Positions 25,801 through 31,228 of a stretch of 64,000 nucleotides of DNA are shown here, one piece after another. The notes below the pieces were generated by a model, which saw only the letters and a list, made by a program, of their open reading frames with translations, did no database searches and was not told where the DNA came from. A program made the translations under genes and the position numbers. This DNA comes from Eublepharis macularius (taxonomy: Eukaryota; Chordata; Lepidosauria; Squamata; Eublepharidae), in contig NC_072795.1 of NCBI RefSeq assembly GCF_028583425.1, positions 7,587,001-7,651,000 of the forward strand. The letters are read 5' to 3'. Within the stretch, counting starts at the first letter, position 1; every line of letters starts with the position of its first letter.

Positions 25801-27434
25801 CTCACTCCGCTGCTTGAAGCCAGCTGGGTGATCTTGGGCCAGTCACAGCTCTCTCAGAGCTCTCTCAGCCCCACCCACCTCACAGGGTGTTTTGTTGAGG
25901 GGATAATAATAACATACTTTGCAAACTGCTCTGAGTGGGTGTTAAGTCATCCTGAAGGGTGGTATATAAATCAAATGTTATTATTATTATGTTATTATTA
26001 TCAACATGGCTACCCTCCTGGAACTATTTCCATATGTATGTTTATGTATGTTTGTTTCCATTTTGCCTTCATTCTCGAACATACACAGTTGCATTGCTAA
26101 TCACTTTTCTTGCAGATAATACTCTTGTATACATATCCCATTCACTTCTCTCTCACATTTACACACAGCATTCACGCACATTAATATCCTAACAGCTGTT
26201 CAACAGCTGTACTCCTGTCTCCTCCCTCCTTTAGTGAACCTAGTCTTATCAAGAGAAAAGCTTATTCTGGAACAACATTTTGCCGCTCTTAAGAGGCCCT
26301 CAGACTTCTGTTTATTGTTGCTGTAGCAGATTGATACAGCCACCCCAGTGAATTATCACATGCAGGTACTGCTAAGAGACTGTCAAACAGCAGCAGTTAT
26401 CAGCTTTATTACTGCTGCGAAACCGAACGGTGCATGGAGCCAGGGTGCGATAGCACTTCTCGTACTGGGCAAAGACTGATGTGATCCAGGCTTAAATCTC
26501 CTCTTCATCATGAAGCAAAGGAGGTGGCCTTAGGGCAGCCACTCTCTCGGACTGGCCTCCCTCACAGGGTTATTGTGAGGATAAAATGAAGGAGGGGACC
26601 ATCTCTACCAGTTATGTAGGAAGACAGAACAAGATGGGTAGCTGTGTTAGTCTGTCTGTAGCAGCAGACAAGAGCAAGAGTCCAGTAGCACCTGGAAGAC
26701 TAACAAAATTTGTGGTAGGGTGTGAGCTTTCGTGAGTCACTGCTCACTTCTTCAGAGCTGCGACTCATGAAAGCTCATACCTTATCACTAATTGTGTTAT
26801 GTATTATTCGATTTCGATTTATTATTCGATTTAGTCTTGAGCTGTGACTTACGAAAGCTCATACCCTACCACAAATTTTGTTAGTCTTCTAGCTGCCACT
26901 GGACTCTTTTCTACAGTAATGTAGGAGAAATTCTGACATTTCCTGCTTTAGTCTCGGGAGGGGGGAGGTCGAACTGGCTCTGCTCTATTTCCCCCAGGGT
27001 TGCCAATTCCAGGCTGAGGAATTTCTGGAGATTTGGGGCCAGAGCCTGGGGAGAGGAGGCTTTGGGGAGGGGAGGGACACGGGAAGAGACATGATGCCCT
27101 AAAGTCCTCCCTCCAAAGCAGCCACTTTCTCCAGGGAAGCTGATCTCTGTTGTCTGAAAAGGGCGCGTAATTCCGGGAGATCTCCAGGCCGCGCCAGGAG
27201 GGTGGCAACGCGCGGAGCCGGGAGAAGCCGCGGCCTGCCTGCCCCCGTCACGTGACTCTGAGAGGCCCGTGGACGCCGCGCCCCCACCCCTCAGCTCCGA
27301 CCCACCAGTCCCCGCCCCTCTCCCAGCGGCCGTTAGCGGCCGGAGCCCCCTCTGGACGGCCCTCATAGGAGGCCGCTGCTTCCCACCCCGCAGGAAGCGC
27401 CGCCGCCGACTCACGCGTCGAATTTGTTGTTCAT
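4702..27434 (-). CDS. EIF4E2: EIF4E2 (4EHP), eukaryotic translation initiation factor 4E type 2; six of about seven coding exons
   Basis: EIF4E2/4EHP is a cytoplasmic homologue of eIF4E. It binds the mRNA 5' cap but does not recruit eIF4G, so it represses translation, typically with GIGYF2 (established knowledge). Exons on the minus strand: 27415-27434, 21050-21164, 19246-19380, 8598-8702, 4923-5075, 4702-4838. All junctions are GT-AG and the phases join without a break. The 665 coding nt give residues 1-221 plus two bases of codon 222, in register with the 245-residue vertebrate protein as I recall it. The start reads MNNKFDA. The cap-sandwich aromatics Tyr78 (exon 3) and Trp124 (exon 4) are present. 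The 4E-fold core from about residue 55 is nearly identical to the mammalian protein; only the acidic/basic linker (residues 20-42) varies. The last coding exon (about 23 residues) is not seen. Intron 5 is only 84 bp and in frame. Confidence 0.96.
4923..5075 (-). CDS. EIF4E2: EIF4E2 coding exon 5
   Basis: The 153-nt, phase-0 exon encodes residues 126-176, beginning DDANKNGGKWIIRLRKG and ending CGAVVSVRFQ. Acceptor CTTTGTAG, donor GTAAGC. It is separated from exon 6 by an unusually short 84-bp intron. Confidence 0.97.
5371..5596 (+). mobile_element. CR1 LINE 3' end
   Basis: The reading frame encodes the terminal CR1-type peptide (FFTVRAVQKWNQLPREVVS-like), followed by TTGGACTAGATGGTCTGTAT and the terminal ATTCTATG repeat typical of CR1. 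A second copy is at 9740-10018. Confidence 0.85.
6202..7057 (+). mobile_element. Probable solo LTR (retroelement type not assigned)
   Basis: An 856-bp block begins TGTGGCGGAAC and ends GTTCGTTACA, the short inverted TG...CA ends of an LTR. It is flanked by CCCTG and CCCTA (4 of 5 bases match), as expected for a 5-bp target duplication. No coding region remains. It contains a two-unit tandem repeat. Confidence 0.55.
6739..6956 (+). repeat. Tandem repeat, about 109 bp x 2, inside the LTR
   Basis: Two diverged units, each containing TTTCTGCTGCCTCCCAGGCC, CACCCGGGT-like and CAGCAGGAGCCTC blocks and ending with CTTCTTCAACCAA(G/A)GA. LTR promoters often carry such repeats. Confidence 0.75.
7058..8597. 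other. Intron 4 of EIF4E2, nothing recognised
   Basis: AT-rich unique-looking DNA with no coding signal. No repeat identified. Confidence 0.5.
8598..8702 (-). CDS. EIF4E2: EIF4E2 coding exon 4 (cap pocket, Trp124)
   Basis: The 105-nt, phase-0 exon encodes residues 91-125, beginning VEQFWRFYSHM and ending KPMWE. Trp124 and Glu125 are the second aromatic and the guanine-recognising acid of the cap pocket. Acceptor CTTACAG, donor GTGAGT. Confidence 0.97.
9057..9148 (+). mobile_element. SINE family A, 3' fragment
   Basis: Only the tail (CTTTGTAAATTGCTCTGAGT through GGTATATAAA and GTTATTAATG) is present. Confidence 0.7.
9740..10018 (+). mobile_element. CR1 LINE 3' end
   Basis: A frame at 9753-9947 encodes HAERYRLDIRKNFFTVRVVQ-like CR1 terminal sequence, followed by the 3' UTR and ATTCTATG end. 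Nearly identical to the copy at 5371-5596. Confidence 0.85.
10021..11589. other. Intron 3 of EIF4E2, nothing recognised
   Basis: No coding or RNA gene signal. There is a G-run at 10645-10675. Confidence 0.45.
11591..11943. mobile_element. Non-autonomous DNA element with about 85-bp terminal inverted repeats
   Basis: Arms 11591-11676 and 11859-11943 are inverted copies beginning TCTCTCTACAGGAGACAT and extending through CAATGTTAG, GGGAAGC and TAGTTTAAAAAGACA. Flanks ACTCAGCG and ACTCACAG may be a decayed 8-bp target duplication. A related element lies at 39889-40327 with a different interior. Confidence 0.75.
11945..13255. other. Intron 3 of EIF4E2, nothing recognised
   Basis: No gene or known repeat identified. 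Confidence 0.45.
13280..13750 (-). mobile_element. L2-like LINE 3' region
   Basis: The minus strand ends with CCGCTCTGAGCCCGCGTGTG-type sequence followed by an AT-rich tail. Upstream (around 13700-13560) is a GAACTCTCTGTGGAGGCCCG-like 3' UTR shared with 42640-43100. Confidence 0.6.
13782..14083 (+). mobile_element. Sauria SINE, near full length
   Basis: Starts AAGGAGCCCCGTGGCGCAGA, then the tRNA-like head with B box (GAGTTCAATCC), the conserved body (CAGCCTTCCATCC, GGTCGGTAAAATGAGTACCC, AATGGCAAACCACCCC) and a BovB-type tail ending GGACTACCTTTACC. This family is diagnostic of squamates. Confidence 0.93.
14141..14301 (+). repeat. Chimeric partial duplication of L2-like 3' UTR plus Sauria SINE tail
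   Basis: The first part (about 14141-14219) copies 13491-13580 and the second (about 14219-14301) copies 13997-14083, fused at CATAAGTCTGCC. It is a downstream duplicate of the preceding 600 bp with the middle deleted. Confidence 0.75.
14550..14735 (+). mobile_element. tRNA-derived SINE, distinct family
   Basis: B box GGTTCGAATCC, then GTGACCTTGGGCCAGCCAC, GAGGATAAAATGGAGGAGAA, ending GGTGGGATATAAATAAAGTA. The 3' piece of the same family recurs at about 26560. Confidence 0.75.
14736..15480. other. Intron 3 of EIF4E2, nothing recognised
   Basis: No gene or clear repeat. Confidence 0.4.
15481..16088 (+). mobile_element. L2-like LINE 3' end interrupted by a second, inverted L2-like end
   Basis: The plus-strand copy begins near 15481 and ends CCTGCCCTGAGCCCACTCGC ... 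AATCTAATAAATTAAAT at 16088. Inside it, 15600-15840 is a minus-strand copy (TTTTATTCCGCCCTCCCC ... CTCAGGGCGG), so one fragment was inserted into the other. Confidence 0.6.
16103..16130. repeat. Perfect 12-bp hairpin
   Basis: GACAGTTTCACT, loop GGAG, AGTGAAACTGTC. No repeat family assigned. Confidence 0.6.
16244..17100. other. Possible degraded LTR-type sequence
   Basis: TGTTAGGGGAAATTTTTG at 16244 and its approximate inverse CTAAAAATTCCCTAACA at 16856-16871 bracket 628 bp. To the right are TATAAAG (16976) and AATAAA (17053), as in an LTR. No coding sequence. The type is uncertain. Confidence 0.3.
17101..17995. other. Intron 3 of EIF4E2, nothing recognised
   Basis: No gene, and no repeat I can name. 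Confidence 0.4.
18001..18205 (-). mobile_element. 5S-rRNA-derived SINE (5S-Sauria type)
   Basis: On the minus strand: GATCTCAGAAGCTAAGCAGG then TTGGTTAGTAATTGGGTGGG and AGACCTCC, which is 5S rRNA-like, followed by GGCAATGGAAGACCAG and the BovB-type tail CGCCAGAAGTCAACTATGAC. Other copies: 41325, 44568, 51004. Confidence 0.85.
18604..19080 (-). mobile_element. SINE family B, composite multi-unit copy
   Basis: On the minus strand the unit starts GAGCTGCTGTAGCATAGTGG, has B box GGTTCGAATCC-like, and ends GCGGTATATAAGCACACTG(TTG)n. Here the tRNA-like and middle blocks are repeated about three times before the single 3' tail. The same composite structure occurs at 38460-39045. Confidence 0.8.
19081..19180 (-). 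mobile_element. tRNA-derived SINE C fragment
   Basis: On the minus strand CTTGCTTTACCAGCACACTC followed by GGCTCAATTCC resembles the tRNA-like head seen at 39679-39765. Diverged. Confidence 0.4.
19246..19380 (-). CDS. EIF4E2: EIF4E2 coding exon 3 (cap pocket, Tyr78)
   Basis: The 135-nt, phase-0 exon encodes residues 46-90, from AVVPGPAEHPLQYNYTFWYS through SYEQNIKQIGTFAS. It carries the start of the eIF4E fold and Tyr78, the 4EHP-specific cap-stacking residue. Acceptor ATGCAG, donor GTGAGT. Confidence 0.97.
19390..21049. other. Intron 2 of EIF4E2, nothing recognised
   Basis: No repeat identified. A 159-codon minus-strand open frame (19912-20391) has no recognisable domain. Confidence 0.45.
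21050..21164 (-). CDS. EIF4E2: EIF4E2 coding exon 2
   Basis: The 115-nt exon is bounded by acceptor TTGCTAG and donor GTAAGT. It encodes residues 7-45, an acidic then Lys-rich hydrophilic linker beginning LKDDDSGDHDQNEEN and ending SSKRK. This is the least conserved part of the protein and differs from the mammalian sequence mainly at residues 23 and 32-40. Confidence 0.95.
21572..22481 (+). mobile_element. Penelope-like element, truncated, with inverted ends and 10-bp target duplication
   Basis: TGTGAAACAA at 21562-21571 repeats at 22482-22491. Inside are an inverted end (AGAGTCCAATAGCACCTTTA, minus orientation), a plus-strand frame encoding the C-terminal GIY-YIG endonuclease (YALMCQQCPSALYIGQTSQ, then GEHFNLPGH and ELEFICKF, to 22271), and the matching opposite end (GGTGCTACTGGACTCTTTAC). 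The reverse transcriptase part is largely missing. Confidence 0.88.
21960..22271 (+). pseudogene. PLE GIY-YIG endonuclease fragment
   Basis: 103 codons, uninterrupted, matching the C-terminus of the 586-residue frame at 31229-32989. Tyr of YIG, the Arg of LRKRINGHK, the GEHF His, and the Glu of AELEF are kept. It lacks the upstream reverse transcriptase, so it is a dead copy. Confidence 0.85.
23333..23955 (-). mobile_element. Penelope-like element fragments
   Basis: An end copy (23333-23437: AAGAGTCCAGTAGCACC ... TCATCAGATGCAT) is followed by a second end-like unit (about 23530-23700) and then the GIY-YIG C-terminus on the minus strand (23743-23955, GEHFNLPGHSIKDLKVTVVQ). The order matches the 30789-31440 part of the larger PLE. 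Confidence 0.8.
23956..24400 (-). mobile_element. L1 LINE ORF2 C-terminal fragment
   Basis: The minus-strand frame 24274-23963 contains MSQWENVWTKDCQ and LRENWYKMFLDGILPLKTLQ, matching the L1 ORF2 C-terminal region. Truncated on both sides. Confidence 0.75.
24401..25180. other. Intron 1 of EIF4E2, nothing recognised
   Basis: AT-rich, no gene. Confidence 0.4.
25184..25386 (-). mobile_element. SINE family B
   Basis: Single-unit copy: minus strand from TGCTGTAGCATAGTGGTTAT to GTATATAAG-like tail. B box GGTTCGAATCC intact. Confidence 0.8.
25740..25992 (+). mobile_element. SINE family A
   Basis: Starts GCCAGTTTGGTGTAGCGGTT and ends GGTGGTATATAAATCAAATG(TTATT)n. Near full length. Confidence 0.85.
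26637..26918. mobile_element. PLE-like inverted-end element, divergent family
   Basis: GTTAGTCTGTCTGTAGCAGC, AGAGTCCAGTAGCACCTGGA and TGTGGTAGGGTGTGAGCTTT occur on the left, and the inverse (AAAGCTCATACCCTACCACA, TAGCTGCCACTGGACTCTTT) on the right, around an AT-rich centre. Same layout as the PLE ends but a different core (TTTCGTGAGTCACTGCTC). Confidence 0.65.
26997..27212. mobile_element. Non-autonomous DNA element (GGGTTGCCA... family) beside the CpG island
   Basis: AGGGTTGCCAATTCCAGG at the left, AGGAGGGTGGCAAC at the right, internal AAAGCAGCCACTTTCTCCAG and CGGGAGATCTCCAGG. Same family at 48527-48743, 48790-48990 and the split copy 57755-58557. It lies about 200 bp downstream of EIF4E2 exon 1. 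Confidence 0.6.
27247..27256. promoter_or_regulatory. E-box/CLEAR-type palindrome GTCACGTGAC
   Basis: A perfect 10-bp palindrome within the first 200 bp of EIF4E2 intron 1, inside the CpG island. It matches the core bound by USF and by TFEB/MITF-family bHLH-zip factors. Binding is inferred only. Confidence 0.45.
27415..27434 (-). CDS. EIF4E2: EIF4E2 coding exon 1 (start codon)
   Basis: The ATG is at 27434-27432 and the exon encodes MNNKFD plus two bases of Ala7, followed by donor GTGAGT. It sits inside a CpG island. The first base of exon 2 completes the Ala codon, which confirms the phase. The transcription start upstream cannot be fixed from sequence. Confidence 0.95.
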
Positions 27435-27697
27435 CCTCCTCAGTCGCTCGCTACCGGCCGCCTTCCCTCCCCCTCGGCCCGGGCGAACTTCCGCGCGGCG
27501 GTCGACTTTCCCCGCTTCGCTTCCGGCCCCGCGGAACCCTTTTCCTTGGCAGTGGTTTCTGGACGGACGCTAAGGTACCCCTCGGGTGATGCCACCAAGC
27601 AGAATCAAGGAAGGAATTGGCTCCAACTTCCGGTAGTGGTGAAGGGCAAGAGGCCCGCGTCGTGCCCAACTTCCGGCTTCGTTGAGGTTCTGGTAGG

Positions 27698-27847
27698 ATG
27701 GCTGCGTGGAACGTCCAGGGACTGTGGCGCATGCGCTTTGATGAGCGCTGCTTAGAGCGGCTTTTCGAAGCCGCTAAAACCGCTAAAGTTGCAATTCGTT
27801 GCTGCAACGGAGACGCTCACGGGGAGGCAGTGTGTGTTAGTGGTTAG
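27698..27847 (+). other. Small divergent open frame in the CpG island (49 codons), unrecognised
   Basis: The ATG is in a good context (AGGATGG) on the strand opposite EIF4E2, about 260 bp upstream of its ATG. It encodes MAAWNVQGLWRMRFDERCLE and on to 49 residues. The last codons run into SINE-like sequence. I do not recognise the protein. It could be a remnant or alternative first exon of a divergent transcript, or chance. Confidence 0.2.
27727..27736. promoter_or_regulatory. NRF1 consensus site GCGCATGCGC
   Basis: A perfect palindromic NRF1 core about 290 bp upstream of the EIF4E2 ATG. NRF1 sites are common in housekeeping CpG-island promoters. Confidence 0.5.
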
Positions 27848-28179
27848 AGTTGAGGATACACGTATTATTGTAATCCTTACTTAGCACTCCCTACAATGCA
27901 AAGTGGGCAGGACAAAACAGGGTGGGTGGGGAATGTATGCATAGTTATTTTAACTGCAGAAGGTCCCAGTGAGTGCTAGTGTGGTGTCAGTGTAGCAAAT
28001 ATGGTACTGAGTGAGTTCTGAAGGTTTTGCAAGAACTGCCCTGTCAGATTCAAGCGAGGTGCTTGCAAGACCTTAGCGTCCTGAAGCAACAGAAACAGGA
28101 TAGTAAAAAGGAGAACTAAAGAGCAACAGGTTTCAGCTCTGGTATAGTTGGCCTTTTTTTATTTTACCCTGAAGTTGCT

Positions 28180-28330
28180 TTCTGGGTACTATTGGATCTT
28201 GGGATCCATGTGGACAAAAAGGCCCAAAGGGTGTGTGTGACTGCAGTGAGAAATCAGATATGATCCCTCCCTTTTCCCTTAAGCCACCATAGAAGCTTGT
28301 AGGATCCAACATATGAACATCCCTCCATTT
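28180..28330 (+). repeat. Dispersed repeat shared with about 9150-9330, unclassified
   Basis: Both places contain GG(G/A)ATCCATGTGGACAAAAAGGC-like sequence and, about 100 bp on, GTAGGATCCAAC. Diverged, and the family is unknown. Confidence 0.5.
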
Positions 28331-28339
28331 ACAAAGCTG

Positions 28340-29004
28340 GAGATCAATTTTAGAAGAGAAAATCAACAGCAGCCACATTGGGCATTATTCGCCTGGTAGC
28401 TGGAGGACATATTACTCCCTTGAGCAGTGCCCCATTGGGACATCTTTTCCTCCTGTTGGAGACTTTTGAACCTGCTTTGGTAACACTAACTGTTACAGGA
28501 GTTTTAATAGAGAAGCCAGATCTTCGCCATTTGGGTTCGTTTAGTTAGCTACAAGTTAGAATTGGCCTCCGATGTTACTTTCACTCAAATGCTTTTGTAC
28601 TCTATTTACACATTCTTTGTGTGATCTAAAGGAGATTGTGTGACGCAAGAAAGGGCACTCCAAGGAGACAAACGAGATTGTTTGGGTTGTTTTTAGTAGA
28701 CTCCAAGGATAAACCCTTGTAGACTTATGAATCTTATCCCTGGCAGAGCCAAGCTGGTGGCATTTGCTTCCTGTTGTTTTTATGACCTGTTACACTTTAA
28801 GACTGACCTATCACTTTTTGTATTAATTGCAAATCTTTGAAATTCCATTGATTTGTGTTTTCTTGTTTTGTGTAAATTCTCTGTTACTATAAACAAGTTT
28901 GTTTATCTTGCATATGCAAGTCCATAACCTTTTACGGGCATGCGCTTTTGACGTAAGAGTGCATCAGATTTATGTGAGGATATCTCTCAATAGTGACACT
29001 GCCG
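28340..29004. other. Upstream intergenic DNA, nothing recognised
   Basis: No coding signal and no repeat I can name. Confidence 0.4.
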
Positions 29005-29568
29005 TTGTTACTAAGAAGATTGAGACTTGGAAGAGGAGCTGTGAGGGAGCTGGATAAGATCCTTAAAGATAAAGATGTCTCTCTGGGAACCAAGATCAAG
29101 ATAATCCAAACGATGGTATTCCTATTGCCCATTGCCATGTATGGATGTGAAAGTTGTATGGTAAAGAAAGCTGACAGGGAAAAAATTGATTCATTTGAAA
29201 TGTGGTGCTGGAGGAGAGTTTTGCGGATACCATGGACAGCCAAAAAGACAAATAAGTGGGTACTAGATCAAATCAAGCCGGAATTCTCCTTAGAAGATAA
29301 AATGACAAGACTAAAGCTATCGTACTTTGGTCACATCATGAGAAGACCAGATTCTCTGGAAAAGTCAATAATGCTAGGAAAAGTGGAAGGCAGCAGGAAA
29401 AGAGGAAGACCTAAAACGAAGTGGCTTGACTCAGTAAAAGAAGCCACATCCTCCAGTTTGCAGGATCTGAGTAGGTCTGTTAGAGACAGAACGTTTTGGA
29501 GGTCTTTCATTCATAGGGTCGCCATAGGTTGGAAACGATTTGATGGCACATAATACACACACACACAT
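29005..29568 (+). mobile_element. BovB/RTE LINE 3' end with open C-terminal frame
   Basis: A 186-codon frame (28993-29553) reads through LRLGRGAVRELDKILKDKDV, YGCESCMVKKADREKID, MWCWRRVLRIPWTAKKTNKW and GRPKTKWLDSVKEATSSSLQ, then the typical end (GGTCGCCATAGGTTGGAAAC) and (AC)n. This is the C-terminal part of the RTE/BovB ORF2. 5'-truncated. Confidence 0.87.
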
Positions 29569-29574
29569 CTCTCA

Positions 29575-30650
29575 ATAAACTTTTCATTCATTAAACCACC
29601 AAAGTGTTGATTGTCTTAATGAATTAAGAATCTGATTAGAGGGTTCTCCAATGTTGGAAAGAAGGAGGAAATCTTTCCACACCAACACCGTGAGTTTTTG
29701 TGTTCTCCAGATCTTTTCATCAGGGTGTGAATGTTCTGTTTCATAAAACGTCGCTTCTCTTGGAGATCCGTGAATCTTATGAGACCTACTTGCATCCATT
29801 GATCAAAGTTCCCAGCTTTTAACATCTCCTGTAAGGCCTTAGCATACATTCAATAAAGAATCAATTTATTTATTTATTTATTTATTTGTTTGTTTATTAC
29901 ATTTCTAGACTGCCCTCCCCATTGGACGGGCTCAGGGCGGTGTAACAACATACAATTTATAACACCTTTGAGCCCCAAACTTTTAAAGTATCTATCCCAA
30001 TTATCAGTTCATACTTCCCTTATTGGGTTTGAGAAAGATACAACCCTCTGATTTTTTATCCTGCTAAATAATCTATTCAAGGAAGACGATGATACTCCTT
30101 TCTGCTCGACCTTCCAAGGACCATTGTTTCCTTCACAAAACCAATATGCCAACACTTCCAATAATATCTAACTATGTTAAGGGCAGCTAAACCTTTCACG
30201 TATAGTACTTGTACAGTTTTCGTATAAACCCTTGGCTTCTTACCATCCCAAATAAATTTATTCAACATAGACTGAATATTTTTCACTACCCCTGAGACAA
30301 ATAAATTGGTAAAGCCAAAAATAGGAATACAAATGTAGGCAAGATTTACATCTTAAGAGCAGCAGTTCTTCCCAGCCAGGATAATTCCCCCCCCCCCCAA
30401 ATAGTCCCTGCTTTATAAATTAAAAAGTTCAAGTTTTTAACCAGATTACCTACATCCTGTGAAAAACTGATACCTAGGTATCTAATGTTTTCAATTTTCC
30501 TTGAGGCACCTGAGAGTGCCAGGATAAATTCCTTATCTACCAATGACATATTAACCCCATTTCTCCAAGTTTATTTTATAACCAGCAATTGATCCAAAAA
30601 GATTAATTCCATGAAGCAAACTAATTGACTCCTTGGAGTTTGTAGCTGTA
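29575..30650 (-). mobile_element. L1 LINE ORF2 fragment, frameshifted
   Basis: Read on the minus strand from 30560: IENIRYLGISFSQDVGNLVK, FIWDGKKPRVYTKTVQVLY, then MKAGN...RFTDLQEKRRFM, in the order of L1 ORF2 after the RT domain. It is broken into at least three frames and interrupted at 29857-29980 by an L2-like 3' end. Confidence 0.75.
29857..29980 (-). mobile_element. L2-like LINE 3' end inserted in the L1 fragment
   Basis: (TTTA)n followed by CTGCCCTCCCCATTGGACGG and GCTCAGGGCGG, the same end seen at 13320, 15650 and 42680. Confidence 0.65.
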
Positions 30651-30840
30651 AATGCTACACCGTCCACATAAAAAAGTTTATTTAGTTAATATATTTGCTG
30701 CTTTGAGAAAACAAGTCGTTGAAAAAGGTTTCCTCCCAAGTTTCTCTACCATCTACCAAGTGCCCCCACACAAACCATTAATAATTAGCAAAATCAAAAA
30801 GAGTCCAGTAGCACCTTTAAGACTAACCAATTTTATTGTA

Positions 30841-30876
30841 GCATAAGCTTTCGAGAATCAAGTTCTCTTCGTCAGA
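30841..30876 (-). ncRNA. Hammerhead-like core in the PLE terminus (left end)
   Basis: Same motif as 33084-33120 on the opposite strand, in the sense orientation of the reverse transcriptase transcript. CTGACGA and GAAAGC are intact. Confidence 0.38.
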
Positions 30877-31228
30877 TGCATGATCCGAACTGGTCAAATA
30901 CAGAAGAGGAGGGGAGAGAGGGGAGAAAGAAGGGGACATATATCACAAGGAGACAGAATGCAATTAGCGTGGAGGCAGTCAAAACATTCCTTTGCTTGGA
31001 AATGTAAACATCTCCTTTTGGTGTGCAGTCAGTTTGCCGTATTAGTTTGTAGCAGTGAAAGTATCCAATTCCTATGTAGTATAAGCCTTCGATGACCACA
31101 GCTCTCCCTGCCAGCTGCATCTGACAAAGAGAACTGTGGTCTCCCTGCCAGCTGCATCTGACAAAGAGAACTGTGGTCCCCAGGCGTCACTGGGCTCCCC
31201 CAGACCACGCCTCTGTAAAGGGAATCTG

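Larger units (their letters stand above)
27220..27740. promoter_or_regulatory. CpG-island promoter of EIF4E2
   Basis: A GC- and CpG-rich block surrounds EIF4E2 exon 1, in contrast to the AT-rich surroundings. Visible motifs: several ETS-type ACTTCCGG/CTTCCGG cores (about 27488, 27525, 27627, 27668), a perfect NRF1 palindrome GCGCATGCGC at 27727-27736, and the E-box palindrome GTCACGTGAC at 27247-27256 in intron 1. No TATA box is placed. This is a housekeeping-type promoter; the exact start site is inferred to lie within about 27440-27700. Confidence 0.75.

Noticed and set aside
26911..27414. 167-codon minus-strand frame across EIF4E2 intron 1
   Set aside because: It is a product of GC-rich CpG-island and transposon sequence; the proper EIF4E2 exon 1 ends at 27415 with a strong donor, and no domain is recognisable.
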